Shown here: positions 19,984 through 28,831 of the stretch, one piece after another
Position numbering within the stretch: the first letter of the stretch is position 1
Layout of the letters: the number at the start of each line of letters is the position of its first letter
Assembly (NCBI RefSeq): GCF_028290495.1
Contig: NZ_JAQGJT010000019.1
Location: 25,855-89,854 of the forward strand
Direction: 5' to 3'
DNA from: Tardiphaga sp.
Lineage (GTDB): Bacteria > Pseudomonadota > Alphaproteobacteria > Rhizobiales > Xanthobacteraceae
Length of the DNA: 64,000 nucleotides
The notes under the pieces: generated by a model
What the model was told of the DNA's origin: nothing
The model's input: the letters and a program-made list of their open reading frames with translations, nothing else
Database searches by the model: none
Translations under genes and position numbers: made by a program

Positions 19984-21324
19984 TCAGGATTTAACCAGCC
20001 GCGAGGCATAGAAGCCGTCGAGCCCGGACAGCCGCGGATCGGCATGGGGGAGGTGGCAGGGCAGGGTGCGCAGGTCGCCGTCGGCGTTAATGATCTCCGA
20101 CAGGCCCGCGACCTCGCTGGCGTCCACCGGTGCGCGTTTCATTCCGGAATCGCCGGCCAGCAGGGCGGCGACAGCCTGTTCGCCTTCTTCGGGTTCCAGT
20201 GAGCAGGTGCAATAAACCAGGGTTCCACCGGGCTTCAACATGGTCACGGCCTTCTGCAGCAGCCGGCGCTGCAGCGTCGTCAGCAGCATGATGTCGGATT
20301 CCTGCTTCAGCCAAGCCACGTCGGGATGGCGGCGAATTGTACCGGTCGAGGCGCAAGGCGCGTCGAGCAGAATGCCGTCAAAGCCTTCGCCGGGATATTC
20401 GACCCCGTCGGAAATTACGGTCTCGGCCTGCAATGACAGCCGGGCGAGGTTTTCGCGCAACCGGGCGATCCGGTTCTGCGAACGGTCCACCGCGGTAACC
20501 TCTGCGCCGGCCTGCGCCAGTTGCGCGGTCTTGCCGCCGGGCGCGGCACAGAGGTCGAGCACGCGCTTGCCCTTGATGTCGCCGAACAAACGCACCGGCA
20601 AGGCGGCGGCGGCGTCCTGCACCCACCACTGGCCGTCGGAGAAGCCGGGCAGCATGGTCACCGAGCCCTGCAGCAAGGTCCGCACCGAGCCGGTCGGCAG
20701 CACCTCGCCGTGCAGCCGCGTCGCCCAGGCATCGTTTTCGGATTTCACGGTGAGATCGAGCGACGGCTCATGGCCGAGCGCCAGCGCCATGTCGCGCGCG
20801 GTCGCTTCGCCGTAATTCGCGTTCCAGCGCGTCATCAGCCATGCCGGTACGTCGAGCGTCTGCGACGCCACCTCGTCGATCAGGGGCTGGCCCTCGCGGG
20901 CACAGCGGCGCAGCACGGCGTTGACGAGGCCGGCATATTTCGCTGCACGACGGTCGGACTGTACCATTCGCACCGACAGGTCGACGGCGGCGTGATCAGG
21001 AACATCCATCCAGAGAATTTGCGCGGCGCCGATCAGCAACGCGCTCTGCGCGCGCGGCGCGTCGGTCGGCACGCCACGATCGAGCAGACGCGACAGCACA
21101 TGACCGAGCGTGCCCATGCGGCGCAGAATCGTCGCCACCAGCCGGCGCATCAGCGCGCGGTCGCGGTCGGACAGCGCCTTCAGGCCGGGATGCGCGGCGG
21201 CGCCTTCAAGCTGATCGTCGAGGGTGCGGCGCTTGTGCAACACGCCATCCAGAATATCGGCCGCAATGCGACGCGCGGCGAGGCCGGGCACCTCGGTGGG
21301 CGGGGCGTATCTGACTTGCGACAT
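19984..21324 (-). CDS. rsmB: RsmB/NOP family rRNA cytosine-C5 methyltransferase
   Basis: The 446-residue protein has an N-terminal NusB-like RNA-binding domain (ARRIAADILDGVL, RMGTLGHVLSRLL, AAQILWMDVPDHAAVD, NAVLRR) and a C-terminal methyltransferase with VLDLCAAPGGKTAQLA, DRSQNRIARLRENL, ILLDAPCASTGTIRRHPD and the catalytic-cysteine motif LVYCTCSLEPEE. It methylates a cytosine of 16S rRNA (C967 in E. coli). Start ATG at 21324 is favoured; a GTG four codons upstream (21336) is possible. It is the first gene of the unit with the heparinase-like gene and purH, and is divergent from the DUF1674 gene. Confidence 0.92.
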   Translation of the reverse strand: MSQVRYAPPTEVPGLAARRIAADILDGVLHKRRTLDDQLEGAAAHPGLKALSDRDRALMRRLVATILRRMGTLGHVLSRLLDRGVPTDAPRAQSALLIGAAQILWMDVPDHAAVDLSVRMVQSDRRAAKYAGLVNAVLRRCAREGQPLIDEVASQTLDVPAWLMTRWNANYGEATARDMALALGHEPSLDLTVKSENDAWATRLHGEVLPTGSVRTLLQGSVTMLPGFSDGQWWVQDAAAALPVRLFGDIKGKRVLDLCAAPGGKTAQLAQAGAEVTAVDRSQNRIARLRENLARLSLQAETVISDGVEYPGEGFDGILLDAPCASTGTIRRHPDVAWLKQESDIMLLTTLQRRLLQKAVTMLKPGGTLVYCTCSLEPEEGEQAVAALLAGDSGMKRAPVDASEVAGLSEIINADGDLRTLPCHLPHADPRLSGLDGFYASRLVKS

Positions 21325-21507
21325 GGGAAACTTCACGAAAGAGGATCATCGTCGGCGCGGCCGGCTTGCGCGCGCCATCGGGCAAAAAATTTACTCGCAC
21401 GCGAATATGCCAAATGTAAGAATCGATTTTATATACTCATCATCCGCATTGGTCTTATCAAATCAGTGCCGCAATAATTCCACGCACAGCGTGCAGCAGG
21501 AAACGAT

Positions 21508-21747
21508 ATGAGCGAGATTCCCCTTGAACCGTCCGCCGACCCGGCAACTCCGGCGGTCGTGCCTGCGCTGGCACCGAAAAAAATTCTGTCGCCCGCCGCC
21601 CAGCGCGCACTCGCCGAGGCTGACGCGCGCCGCACCGCTGCGGCCATAAATACTGCCACCACGGCAAAAGAGTTTCAGGGCCCCGACGGTCTCGAGCCGA
21701 CCCGATTCGGCGACTGGGAACGCAAGGGCATCGCATCGGATTTTTGA
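21508..21747 (+). CDS. DUF1674 protein, succinate dehydrogenase assembly factor 4-like
   Basis: The 79-residue protein has a variable Pro/Ala-rich N-terminus and the conserved C-terminal block EFQGPDGLEPTRFGDWERKG-IASDF that defines DUF1674. The eukaryotic relative SDHAF4 binds flavinylated SDHA before complex II assembly. A soluble cytoplasmic role with SdhA is inferred; no sdh genes are nearby. The start follows AGGAAACG. A GA-dinucleotide run and then a 148-bp palindromic repeat begin right after its stop. Confidence 0.88.
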   Translation: MSEIPLEPSADPATPAVVPALAPKKILSPAAQRALAEADARRTAAAINTATTAKEFQGPDGLEPTRFGDWERKGIASDF

Positions 21748-21766
21748 GAGAGAGAGAGAACTGTCT

Positions 21767-21914
21767 GTCATTCCGGGATGAGACAGACGGCGAAGCCGGA
21801 TGGCGCAGGCCCGGAACCTCGATATGATACGATGAACATCTCGGGGTTCCCCGCCACTCCAATTGGAGTGGCTGAGGTTCGCTCGCAGCTTCGCTGCTCG
21901 CGCCCCGGAATGAC
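21767..21914. repeat. Palindromic intergenic element, family B copy 1 (148 bp)
   Basis: The element is bounded by inverted ends GTCATTCCGG and CCGGAATGAC and carries at 21854-21871 the perfect 18-bp palindrome CCACTCCAATTGGAGTGG, flanked by GAGGTTCGCTCGCAGC. It begins 20 bp after the DUF1674 stop. Other copies are at 38264-38411 (reverse orientation) and 51086-51232. Confidence 0.92.
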
Positions 21915-21962
21915 GACAACAATCGCTTGCACCGCACCGCGACTCACATTGATGCTGTGACG

Positions 21963-22529
21963 ATGGCTCGAACACACATCCATTCGTCGTCGCCGTGGCG
22001 CAGGAGGTTCTCTGCCGCATTGCCGTGGGTGTTCGTGCTGGGCATGGCCGCCGGCACGATGTTGCCGATCAAGCGCTGGGTGAACTGGCCACCCGCCGGG
22101 GAATGGAATACGCCGGAAGCGCGCGACGCCGAGACCATCGTGAAACGCACCGGCAACGCCAGCGGGCGGCATCCGGTCGACGTCCTCTACGGCATCGACG
22201 GCGACACCTTTGCCGCACGCGTGCACCTGGAGCCCGGCATCAACCTCACCACACGAATTCGCCTGCGCGGCATCGACGCGCCGGAGTTGAAGGGGCAATG
22301 CGCGCAGGAAATACGGCTCGCGGAAGCAGCAGGAGACGCGCTCAACACGCTGCTACGCGAGGGCGCGGTGACGATCTACAATATCGGACCTGACAAATAT
22401 CCCGGCCGCGTGGTTGCCGATGTCGCGACGAAGCGCTCGCCGAACGTATCAGCAGCGCTGCTCGGCAGCGGCCATGCCCGCGGCTACACCGGTGGCCGGC
22501 GCAGTGGCTGGTGCGGCGCGCGCAGCTAG
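21963..22529 (+). CDS. Thermonuclease (SNase-like) family protein, membrane-anchored or exported
   Basis: The 188-residue protein has a basic N-terminus, a hydrophobic segment at about residues 15-35 (AALPWVFVLGMAAGTMLPI), then an SNase/OB-fold domain with YGIDGDTFAARV, RIRLRGIDAPELKGQCAQE (catalytic Arg and Asp/Glu region) and DKYPGRVVADV. Staphylococcal-nuclease relatives cut single-stranded DNA and RNA with calcium; in this small alphaproteobacterial form activity has not been shown. The ATG at 21963 is preferred to an upstream in-frame start inside the repeat. The C-terminus ends with GGRRSGWCGARS and overlaps the convergent MFS gene by 4 bp. Confidence 0.8.
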   Translation: MARTHIHSSSPWRRRFSAALPWVFVLGMAAGTMLPIKRWVNWPPAGEWNTPEARDAETIVKRTGNASGRHPVDVLYGIDGDTFAARVHLEPGINLTTRIRLRGIDAPELKGQCAQEIRLAEAAGDALNTLLREGAVTIYNIGPDKYPGRVVADVATKRSPNVSAALLGSGHARGYTGGRRSGWCGARS

Positions 22530-23926
22530 ATTTCGACGGGCTCTTCGCGCACCCGGGCCAGCAACACCAGCCCGGCCACGAAGAACAACACCAGCACGGC
22601 CATGCCGGCCTTCTGGCTCGCAGTGACAGCGGTGACGATGCCGATCAGCAGCGGGCCGATGAAGGACGTGACCTTGCCGGTCAGCGCGAACAGCCCAAAG
22701 AACTGCGCGATGCGGTCCTGCGGCGCCATGCGGATCAGCAGCGTGCGCGACGCCGCCTGTAACGGGCCGCCGGCCATGCCGATCAGACATCCCAAAAGCA
22801 GATAGGCCTTCTCCGCAGGGGCCGCGAACAATCCACCACCCGGCACTGGCGGCGTCACGCTCCAGAACAAAATCGTGGTCTTGTCGATCATCAGGATGCC
22901 AACGATCGAGAGCAGCAGCAGCGACATGCTGCCGGCGATCACGCGCTTCGGTCCCAGCGCATCGTCGAGCCGGCCGCCGATGAAGGCGCCGATCGTGCCG
23001 GCCACCGCCAGCGTGATACCGAAGCTGCCGATCTGAATTGTGTTCCAGCCAAAGGTGCCGGCGGCGTAGATGCCGCCGAACGCGAACAACGACACCAGAC
23101 CGTCGGTATAGATCATGTTGGCGATCAGGAACGCCATCATCGAGCGATGCCGCGGCAATTCGCGCAACGTCTCCCGGAGATCGCCCAGTCCTTCCTGAAG
23201 CGCGCGACGCGCGGACAGCTTGGCGGGAAAATCCGGCGTCAGCAGGAACATCGGCAGCACGAAGACCACAAACCACAGCCCGCTCAGCGGCCCGGTAATC
23301 CGGTCGCCCTCGAAACTCGCGGGGTCGAGGCCGAGGATCGGTATCAGCCCGAACAGCGTACGGCCGGTGATGGGATTGGCGGCCATGAAGCCGAGCACCA
23401 CAATCAGGCTGAGAATGCCGCCGACATACCCCAGCGCCCAACCGGAGCCGGACAGCCGGCCTATTTTGTCAGGCGGCACCAGTTGCGGCATCATTGCGTT
23501 ATTGAACACAGTCGCGAATTCGACGCCGATGGTCGCAAAGCCGTAGGCGATCAACAGCGGCAGGATGACATCGGGATTTCCCGGCTTGCCGATCCACATG
23601 ATGCTGGCGCCGATCACGAAAATCGCGCCGAATGCAGCAATCCACGGCTTGCGGCGGCCACTGGCATCCGCGATGGCGCCGAGCACCGGCGAGGCCAAAG
23701 CGATCACCAGCCCGGCTGCGGCGGTAGCGAAGCCCCACATCGATTGCCCGGAAGCCGCATCCGCCGCCACGCGAGTGGCGAAATAGGGCGCGAACACGAA
23801 GGTGGTAATCAGGCTGAAATAGGGCTGCGCAGCCCAGTCGAAAAACATCCAACCGACCACCGCGGAACGCGGCGGGTAGGTCGCGGGCAATTCATCGGTA
23901 GCGTGTGCAGCGGCGGCCATGGCCAT
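22526..23926 (-). CDS. UMF1-type MFS transporter
   Basis: The 466-residue membrane protein begins, after a short Ala-rich segment, with AVVGWMFFDWAAQPYFSLI-type sequence, a signature of the UMF1/Atg22-like MFS family (WMFFDWA.QP). Twelve hydrophobic segments are visible, with the MFS loop DASGRRKPWI and a second-half loop GRLDDALGPKRV. It sits in the inner membrane; the substrate is unknown, although the eukaryotic relative Atg22 exports amino acids from vacuoles. The start at 23926 has GGAG upstream; an earlier TTG frame is rejected. It is divergent from the gamma-glutamyltransferase gene. Confidence 0.87.
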   Translation of the reverse strand: MAMAAAAHATDELPATYPPRSAVVGWMFFDWAAQPYFSLITTFVFAPYFATRVAADAASGQSMWGFATAAAGLVIALASPVLGAIADASGRRKPWIAAFGAIFVIGASIMWIGKPGNPDVILPLLIAYGFATIGVEFATVFNNAMMPQLVPPDKIGRLSGSGWALGYVGGILSLIVVLGFMAANPITGRTLFGLIPILGLDPASFEGDRITGPLSGLWFVVFVLPMFLLTPDFPAKLSARRALQEGLGDLRETLRELPRHRSMMAFLIANMIYTDGLVSLFAFGGIYAAGTFGWNTIQIGSFGITLAVAGTIGAFIGGRLDDALGPKRVIAGSMSLLLLSIVGILMIDKTTILFWSVTPPVPGGGLFAAPAEKAYLLLGCLIGMAGGPLQAASRTLLIRMAPQDRIAQFFGLFALTGKVTSFIGPLLIGIVTAVTASQKAGMAVLVLFFVAGLVLLARVREEPVEI

Positions 23927-24028
23927 CAAGGGGTCTCCGCGAATCACACGATTGTGCCAGTTCGTTCGCAATGCATATAGGATTCACCAAGGCGGCGCGA
24001 TCAAGACGGCCGCCGTCAGGAGCGACCT

Positions 24029-25777
24029 ATGATCCGATTGATGTCTTTCCGCCGCGTCTTGATGGCTGCTTCACTATTCGTCGTGGTCGATTACGCAACT
24101 GCCCACGCCCAGGAGCAGCGCAGCATCTACACGCCGGCGCCAGCGAGCAACGCGCGTGCGGCCGCGGCCAAACACGGCATGGTTGTCGCGCAGGAAAAGA
24201 TCGCGGCAAAGGTCGGCGCCGACGTGATGGCGCGCGGCGGCAACGCCGTGGATGCCGCGGTGGCGACCGGCTTTGCGATGGCGGTGACTTATCCGCGCGC
24301 CGGCAATATCGGCGGCGGCGGCTTCATGGTGATCCACTCCGCCGACCGCCAAGAGGACATCGCCATCGATTACCGCGAAACCGCCCCGGCCGCGACGACG
24401 CGCGATATGTTCCTGGGCACAGACGGCCAGCCGGACATCGCGAAGTCGCGCGACTCCGCGCTCGGCATCGGCGTTCCCGGCACGGTCGCGGGCCTCGCAT
24501 TGGCGCTGGAGAAATACGGCTCCGGCAAGTTCACGCTCTCCGACATGCTGCAGCCGGCGATTGCGCTCGCGCGCGATGGCTTCGTGCTGGCGGACGATCT
24601 GGCCGACACCCTGCCGGACTGGCGCCGCCGACTGTCGCGCTGGCCGAAGTCGCTACGCATGATCACGCGCGCCGACGGCACCGCGCTGCGTCCCGGCGAC
24701 ACGCTCGTGCAAGGCGATCTGGCGACGACATTGTCCGCGATCGCGGCACAGGGACCCCGCGGTTTCTATCAAGGACCTGTCGCGGAAAAGCTGGTCGATG
24801 GCATCAAGGCGGCCGGCGGGATTTTTACGATCGATGATCTGAAGAACTACCAGCCGGTCATTCGCCCGCCGGTACGTGGCCATTACCGCGGCTACGACAT
24901 CGTCTCGATGCCGCTGCCGTCGTCCGGAGGCACGGTGCTGGTCGAGACGCTGAATATCCTCGAAGGCTTTCCGATGGGGGAGATGACGCAGGGCGCCGCG
25001 CCATCGCTGCATCTCCTGATCGAGGCGATGAAGCGGGCTTACGCCGACCGCGCGCGCTATCTCGGCGATCCCGCCTTCGTCAACGCGCCGATCATCACGC
25101 TGCTGTCGAAGGACTACGCCGCAAAGCAGCGTGCCTCGATCGACCTTGCGCACGCGACGCCGTGGACCGATGCGCTGTCCGCGGTGCCGCCGCGCGAAGG
25201 CAGCAACACCACGCATTATTCGGTGGTCGATGCCGCCGGCAATGCGGTGAGCAACACCTACACATTGAACTTTCCCTACGGCGTCGGCCTCGTCGCCGAG
25301 GGCACCGGCGTGCTGCTCAATAACGAGCTTGACGATTTCACCGCCGCGCCCGGCGCGTCGAACGCCTTCGGCCTGGTCGGCTTTGAAGCCAACCTGCCGG
25401 GTCCGGGCAAGCGGCCGCTGTCATCGATGTCGCCAACCATCGTGCTGAAGGACGGTAATCCTGTTCTGGTGACGGGCTCGCCCGGCGGCAGCCGCATCAT
25501 CTCCACCGTGCTGCAAGTCATCGTCAACGTGCTAGACTATCGCCTTGACGTTACATCAGCCGTTGCCGCGCCACGCCTGCATCACCAGTGGTTGCCGGAC
25601 GAGGTGCGCATCGAGCGCGGATTTTCCGAGGAGACGCTGACGGCGTTGAAAGTGATGGGCCATCGGGTCATCGAGCCGATGGGCCAGACGTCGGCAAATT
25701 CGATTGCCGTGATACCTGACGGCTTGCTCGGCGCACCTGATCCGCGTACGCGTGGCGCAGAGGCATCAGGATACTGA
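24029..25777 (+). CDS. ggt: Gamma-glutamyltransferase (gamma-glutamyltranspeptidase)
   Basis: The 582-residue precursor has a signal peptide (RRVLMAASLFVVVDYATAHAQ), the large-subunit motifs GGNAVDAAVATGFAM, GNIGGGGFM, DYRETAP and GVPGTVAGL, and the small subunit beginning at the autocatalytic cleavage site: N-T394-T-HYSVVD. PLSSMSPTIV and TGSPGGSRII complete the substrate site. In the periplasm the enzyme cleaves glutathione and transfers gamma-glutamyl groups. Processing at Thr394 is predicted by homology with the E. coli enzyme. Two nearby downstream genes (MFS, amidohydrolase) follow after 69 bp and may or may not be in the same unit. Confidence 0.95.
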   Translation: MIRLMSFRRVLMAASLFVVVDYATAHAQEQRSIYTPAPASNARAAAAKHGMVVAQEKIAAKVGADVMARGGNAVDAAVATGFAMAVTYPRAGNIGGGGFMVIHSADRQEDIAIDYRETAPAATTRDMFLGTDGQPDIAKSRDSALGIGVPGTVAGLALALEKYGSGKFTLSDMLQPAIALARDGFVLADDLADTLPDWRRRLSRWPKSLRMITRADGTALRPGDTLVQGDLATTLSAIAAQGPRGFYQGPVAEKLVDGIKAAGGIFTIDDLKNYQPVIRPPVRGHYRGYDIVSMPLPSSGGTVLVETLNILEGFPMGEMTQGAAPSLHLLIEAMKRAYADRARYLGDPAFVNAPIITLLSKDYAAKQRASIDLAHATPWTDALSAVPPREGSNTTHYSVVDAAGNAVSNTYTLNFPYGVGLVAEGTGVLLNNELDDFTAAPGASNAFGLVGFEANLPGPGKRPLSSMSPTIVLKDGNPVLVTGSPGGSRIISTVLQVIVNVLDYRLDVTSAVAAPRLHHQWLPDEVRIERGFSEETLTALKVMGHRVIEPMGQTSANSIAVIPDGLLGAPDPRTRGAEASGY

Positions 25778-25846
25778 CGTCCGTTGATCCTACAGGTCCC
25801 GGCAATAGCCGTAGGGCCACCAACAGCTTACGGGGGAAACATTATT

Positions 25847-27151
25847 ATGAGCGATAACAGACCGGCCGATCCCGGCGCGATTGAGCGCGCAGAGATCGAA
25901 GACACCAGCCTTCTTGCTTTCTATCGAGACATGAACCAGCCGGAACGGCGCACGTTCTGGGCCTGCGCCACGGGCTGGGCGCTCGACGGCATGGACTTCA
26001 TGATCTACCCGCTGGTGATCGGCACCATCATCGTGATGTGGAAAGTCGATCCCGGCACCGCCGGCCTCGCCGGCACTGTCACGCTGCTCGCCTCCGCGAT
26101 CGGCGGCTGGCTCGGCGGCTATCTTGCCGACCGCATCGGCCGCGTCCGCACCCTGCAGATCACCATCCTGTGGTTCTCGTTCTTCTCGCTGGTCTGCGCC
26201 TTCGTGCAGAACTTCGACCAGCTGCTGGTCGCCCGTGCACTGCTCGGCCTTGGCTTCGGCGGTGAGTGGGCCGCAGGCGCCGTGCTGATGGGCGAGGCGA
26301 TCCGTCCGCAGTATCGCGGCCGCGCGGTCGGCTCGGTGCAATCCGGCTGGGCAATCGGCTGGGGTCTTGCCGTGCTGTCGCAAGCGATCCTGTTCTCCTA
26401 TCTGCCGCCGGAAATCGCATGGCGCTGGATGTTCGCGATCGGCGCATTGCCGGCTTTGCTGGTGCTGTATCTGCGTCGCTACGTGGAAGAGCCGAAGATC
26501 TCCGTCGAGACCCGCGCGCGACAGAAGGCGACCGGCGACCGGCCGAAGCTGAGCGAGATTTTCGCCGGCCCGATGCTGAAGACGACGATCCTGGCCTCGC
26601 TCGCCGCGACCGGTTGTCAGGGCGGATACTACGCGATCACCTTCTGGGTGCCGCGCTTTCTCACCACCGAGCGCAAGCTGTCGATCGTGTCGTCGACCGG
26701 CTATCTCTCCGCTCTGATCGTCGGCTCCTTCGTCGGCTATCTGGTCGGTGCCTGGCTCGCCGATCGTATCGGCCGGCGCAACCTGTTCCTGACCTTCTCG
26801 CTCGGCGCCATCGCCGTGATCCTGGTCTACACGCAGGTGCCGCTGACCAACGAAATGCTGTGGGTCCTGGGCTTCCCGCTCGGCTTCTTCGCCTCGGGCT
26901 ACTTCTCGGGCATGGGCGCGTTCCTGACCGAGCTCTATCCGACCCGTCTGCGTGGCTCGGGCCAGGGCTTCTGCTACAATTTCGGCCGCGGCGTCGGTGC
27001 GCTGTTCCCGTTCCTGGTCGGCGCCCTGTCCACCACCACCAGCCTCGGCAATGCCATCGCCATCTTCGCGGTGCTGGCCTACGGCCTGTTCTTCATTGCA
27101 GCGTTTGCGCTGCCTGAAACGCGCGGACGTATTCTTTATGCAGACGCCTGA
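25847..27151 (+). CDS. MFS transporter, organic-acid/aromatic-acid:proton symporter type
   Basis: The 434-residue protein starts MSDNRPADPG at 25847 with GGGGGAAA upstream. It has twelve hydrophobic segments, an early FWACATGWALDGMDFMIYPL, the MFS signature GGYLADRIGRVRTLQ, GFGGEWAAGAVLMGE, and GAWLADRIGRRNLF in the second half. GWALDGMDF and GGEWAAG are typical of the AAHS/SHS group that carries aromatic acids, lactate, pyruvate or sialic acid. The stop overlaps the amidohydrolase start by 14 bp, so they are co-translated and the transported compound may be the hydrolase substrate or its precursor. The exact ligand is not evident. Confidence 0.87.
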   Translation: MSDNRPADPGAIERAEIEDTSLLAFYRDMNQPERRTFWACATGWALDGMDFMIYPLVIGTIIVMWKVDPGTAGLAGTVTLLASAIGGWLGGYLADRIGRVRTLQITILWFSFFSLVCAFVQNFDQLLVARALLGLGFGGEWAAGAVLMGEAIRPQYRGRAVGSVQSGWAIGWGLAVLSQAILFSYLPPEIAWRWMFAIGALPALLVLYLRRYVEEPKISVETRARQKATGDRPKLSEIFAGPMLKTTILASLAATGCQGGYYAITFWVPRFLTTERKLSIVSSTGYLSALIVGSFVGYLVGAWLADRIGRRNLFLTFSLGAIAVILVYTQVPLTNEMLWVLGFPLGFFASGYFSGMGAFLTELYPTRLRGSGQGFCYNFGRGVGALFPFLVGALSTTTSLGNAIAIFAVLAYGLFFIAAFALPETRGRILYADA

Positions 27152-28037
27152 TTCATCCCACGGCGAACCCCGGGCTTGCCCGGGGCCGCAACCGATCCAG
27201 CGCGGCGCGACACGGTTCACCGTGCCGCGCGGCGCCGTCGATACCCACGCCCATGTCATCGGCCTGCCGCCGGAATATCCGTTCGTGGCCGAACGCAGCT
27301 ACACGCCGCCGGAAGCGACGGCAGCGTCCTATCTGTCGATGCTGGACGCCACCGGCGCGACCTACGGCGTGCTGACGCAAGTCAGCGTGCACGGCACCGA
27401 CAACCGCCTGCTGGTCGACGCGCTCAGCGCCAACCGGCAGCGGCTGCGCGGCATCGCCGTGATTCCGCTGGATTGTCCGGAGAAGGACAAGGCAGCGCTG
27501 AAGGAGGCCGGCGTAGTCGGCCTGCGCATCAACGTGCTGTACGGCGGCGGCGTGGGCTTCTCGCAGCTGGAAGACTACGCAGCGCTTTGTCGCGAGATGG
27601 GCTGGCATCTCCAGTTCCTGATCGATGCCAAGGACATCCCGCCGCTGGCGTCGCGCTTTGCGAAGCTGCCGGTGCCGTTCCTGATCGACCACATGGGTCA
27701 CTTCCCAACCTCGCGTGGCGTGGACGATCAGGGCTTCCAGGCCCTGCTCGGCGTGGTGCGTGACGGCGCATGGGTGCGTCTGTCCGGCGCCTATCGCACC
27801 AGCGTCGAAGGCCGGCCGCCCTACAGCGACACGATCCCCTTCGCGCGGCTGCTGGTCGAAGCCAATCCGGACCGTTGCGTCTGGGGATCCGACTGGCCGC
27901 ATGTCGCCAACTGGGACGTCATGATGGGTGTAAACGAACTGCTCGACCTGCTCGCAGACTGGGTGCCTGACGAAGCGGTTCGCAACCGCATCCTCACCAC
28001 CAATCCGCAAAAACTGTTCGGTTTTCCAGCCGTCTGA
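27138..28037 (+). CDS. Amidohydrolase family protein (dicarboxylate-lactonase type)
   Basis: The 299-residue enzyme has GAVDTHAHVIG near residue 40 (metal-binding H-x-H), AASYLSMLDATGATYGVLTQVSVHG, GLRINVLYGG, a FLIDHMGH block and the C-terminal VWGSDWPHVA containing the catalytic Asp. This motif set is that of amidohydrolase-2 proteins, including 2-pyrone-4,6-dicarboxylate lactonase LigI and related lactonases. Coupling to an MFS gene by a 14-bp overlap suggests a small uptake-and-hydrolysis module for a lactone or aromatic-derived acid. The ATG at 27138 is within the transporter's final codons. The substrate is undetermined. Confidence 0.85.
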   Translation: MQTPDSSHGEPRACPGPQPIQRGATRFTVPRGAVDTHAHVIGLPPEYPFVAERSYTPPEATAASYLSMLDATGATYGVLTQVSVHGTDNRLLVDALSANRQRLRGIAVIPLDCPEKDKAALKEAGVVGLRINVLYGGGVGFSQLEDYAALCREMGWHLQFLIDAKDIPPLASRFAKLPVPFLIDHMGHFPTSRGVDDQGFQALLGVVRDGAWVRLSGAYRTSVEGRPPYSDTIPFARLLVEANPDRCVWGSDWPHVANWDVMMGVNELLDLLADWVPDEAVRNRILTTNPQKLFGFPAV

Positions 28038-28038
28038 A

Positions 28039-28704
28039 CTAGCGGCCCACCGAGTACGGCCCGCCTTTTTCCAGCGCACGCTGGTAGGCGGGCCGGGCGT
28101 GGATCTTCGCCAGAAATGCCATCGCCTTCGGATGCCCCTGTGCAAGCCCCGCGCGGCCGGCGGCAGCTTCCAGCGGGAAGCTCATCTGAATGTCCGCCGC
28201 GGTGAAATCCCCGCCCGCGAACCATTCGCTCTTGCCGAGCTCGCCTTCCCAAAATGCCATGTGCTGCTTGAGCTGCGGATTGACCATCGTATCCAGCGCC
28301 TTGGCCGAGATCGCCTTGACCAGCGGACGCAGCAGCAGCGGCGCACGCTTCGGCATGAAACCAAAGATCAGCTTCATCAGCAGCGGCGGCATCGCCGAGC
28401 CTTCGGCGTAATGCAGCCAATAGGTGAAGCGCAGCCGCTCCGGCGTGCCCACCGGCGGGATCAGCCGGCCTTCGCCGTAAGTGCCGACGATATATTCGAT
28501 GATGGCGCCGGACTCGGCGATGGTGTTGCCGTTGTCGGTGATGACCGGCGACTTGCCGAGCGGATGGATCGCGCGCAATTCCGGCGGCGCCAGCATGGTC
28601 GGCAGACGCTGGTAGCGAACGATCTCATAGGGCACGCCTAGCTCTTCGAGCAGCCACAGCACCCGCTGCGAACGGGAATTATTGAGGTGATGGACAGTGA
28701 GCAT
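28039..28704 (-). CDS. Glutathione S-transferase family protein
   Basis: The 221-residue protein shows the thioredoxin-fold GST N-terminal domain (LTVHHLNNSRSQRVLWLLEEL, IHPLGKSPVITDNGNTIAESGAIIEYI) and an alpha-helical C-terminal domain with GDFTAADIQMSFPLE. HLNNSRSQRVLWLLEEL is typical of the bacterial/fungal GST group that includes yeast Gtt1. The Ser of NNSRSQR is a candidate for stabilising glutathione. It is divergent from the DUF2239 gene over a short promoter region that contains a conspicuous palindromic operator, so the two are probably regulated together. It is convergent with, and 1 bp from, the amidohydrolase stop. Confidence 0.9.
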   Translation of the reverse strand: MLTVHHLNNSRSQRVLWLLEELGVPYEIVRYQRLPTMLAPPELRAIHPLGKSPVITDNGNTIAESGAIIEYIVGTYGEGRLIPPVGTPERLRFTYWLHYAEGSAMPPLLMKLIFGFMPKRAPLLLRPLVKAISAKALDTMVNPQLKQHMAFWEGELGKSEWFAGGDFTAADIQMSFPLEAAAGRAGLAQGHPKAMAFLAKIHARPAYQRALEKGGPYSVGR

Positions 28705-28744
28705 GGCGGTCCTCAGGTTCGGGGAAGGGCGTTTCGGCAGGCAA

Positions 28745-28790
28745 TATTATCACCCGGGTATTATTGACAATAATATTACCCGGGCATAAA
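28745..28790. promoter_or_regulatory. Operator/promoter region between GST and DUF2239 genes
   Basis: Two boxes, TATCACCCGGGTAT (28748-28761) and TATTACCCGGGCAT (28774-28787), match at 12 of 14 bases and each has a CCCGGG core. Between them is the perfect inverted repeat TTATTG-A-CAATAA (28761-28773), so the whole is a near-dyad. A perfect -35 hexamer TTGACA (28764-28769) points to the DUF2239 gene, and the second box occupies its spacer, as a repressor site would. AT-rich flanks contrast with the surrounding GC-rich DNA. Confidence 0.75.
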
Positions 28791-28831
28791 TAAGCATCTC
28801 TATTACCGTCATTAGACAACAGGTGCAGACC

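Noticed and set aside
21740..21760. GAGAGAGAGA run
   Set aside because: It is a short dinucleotide tract after the DUF1674 stop, too small for a functional claim.
25790..27259. 489-codon minus-strand frame opposite the MFS gene
   Set aside because: It has no family motif and mirrors a transporter with twelve clear membrane segments.
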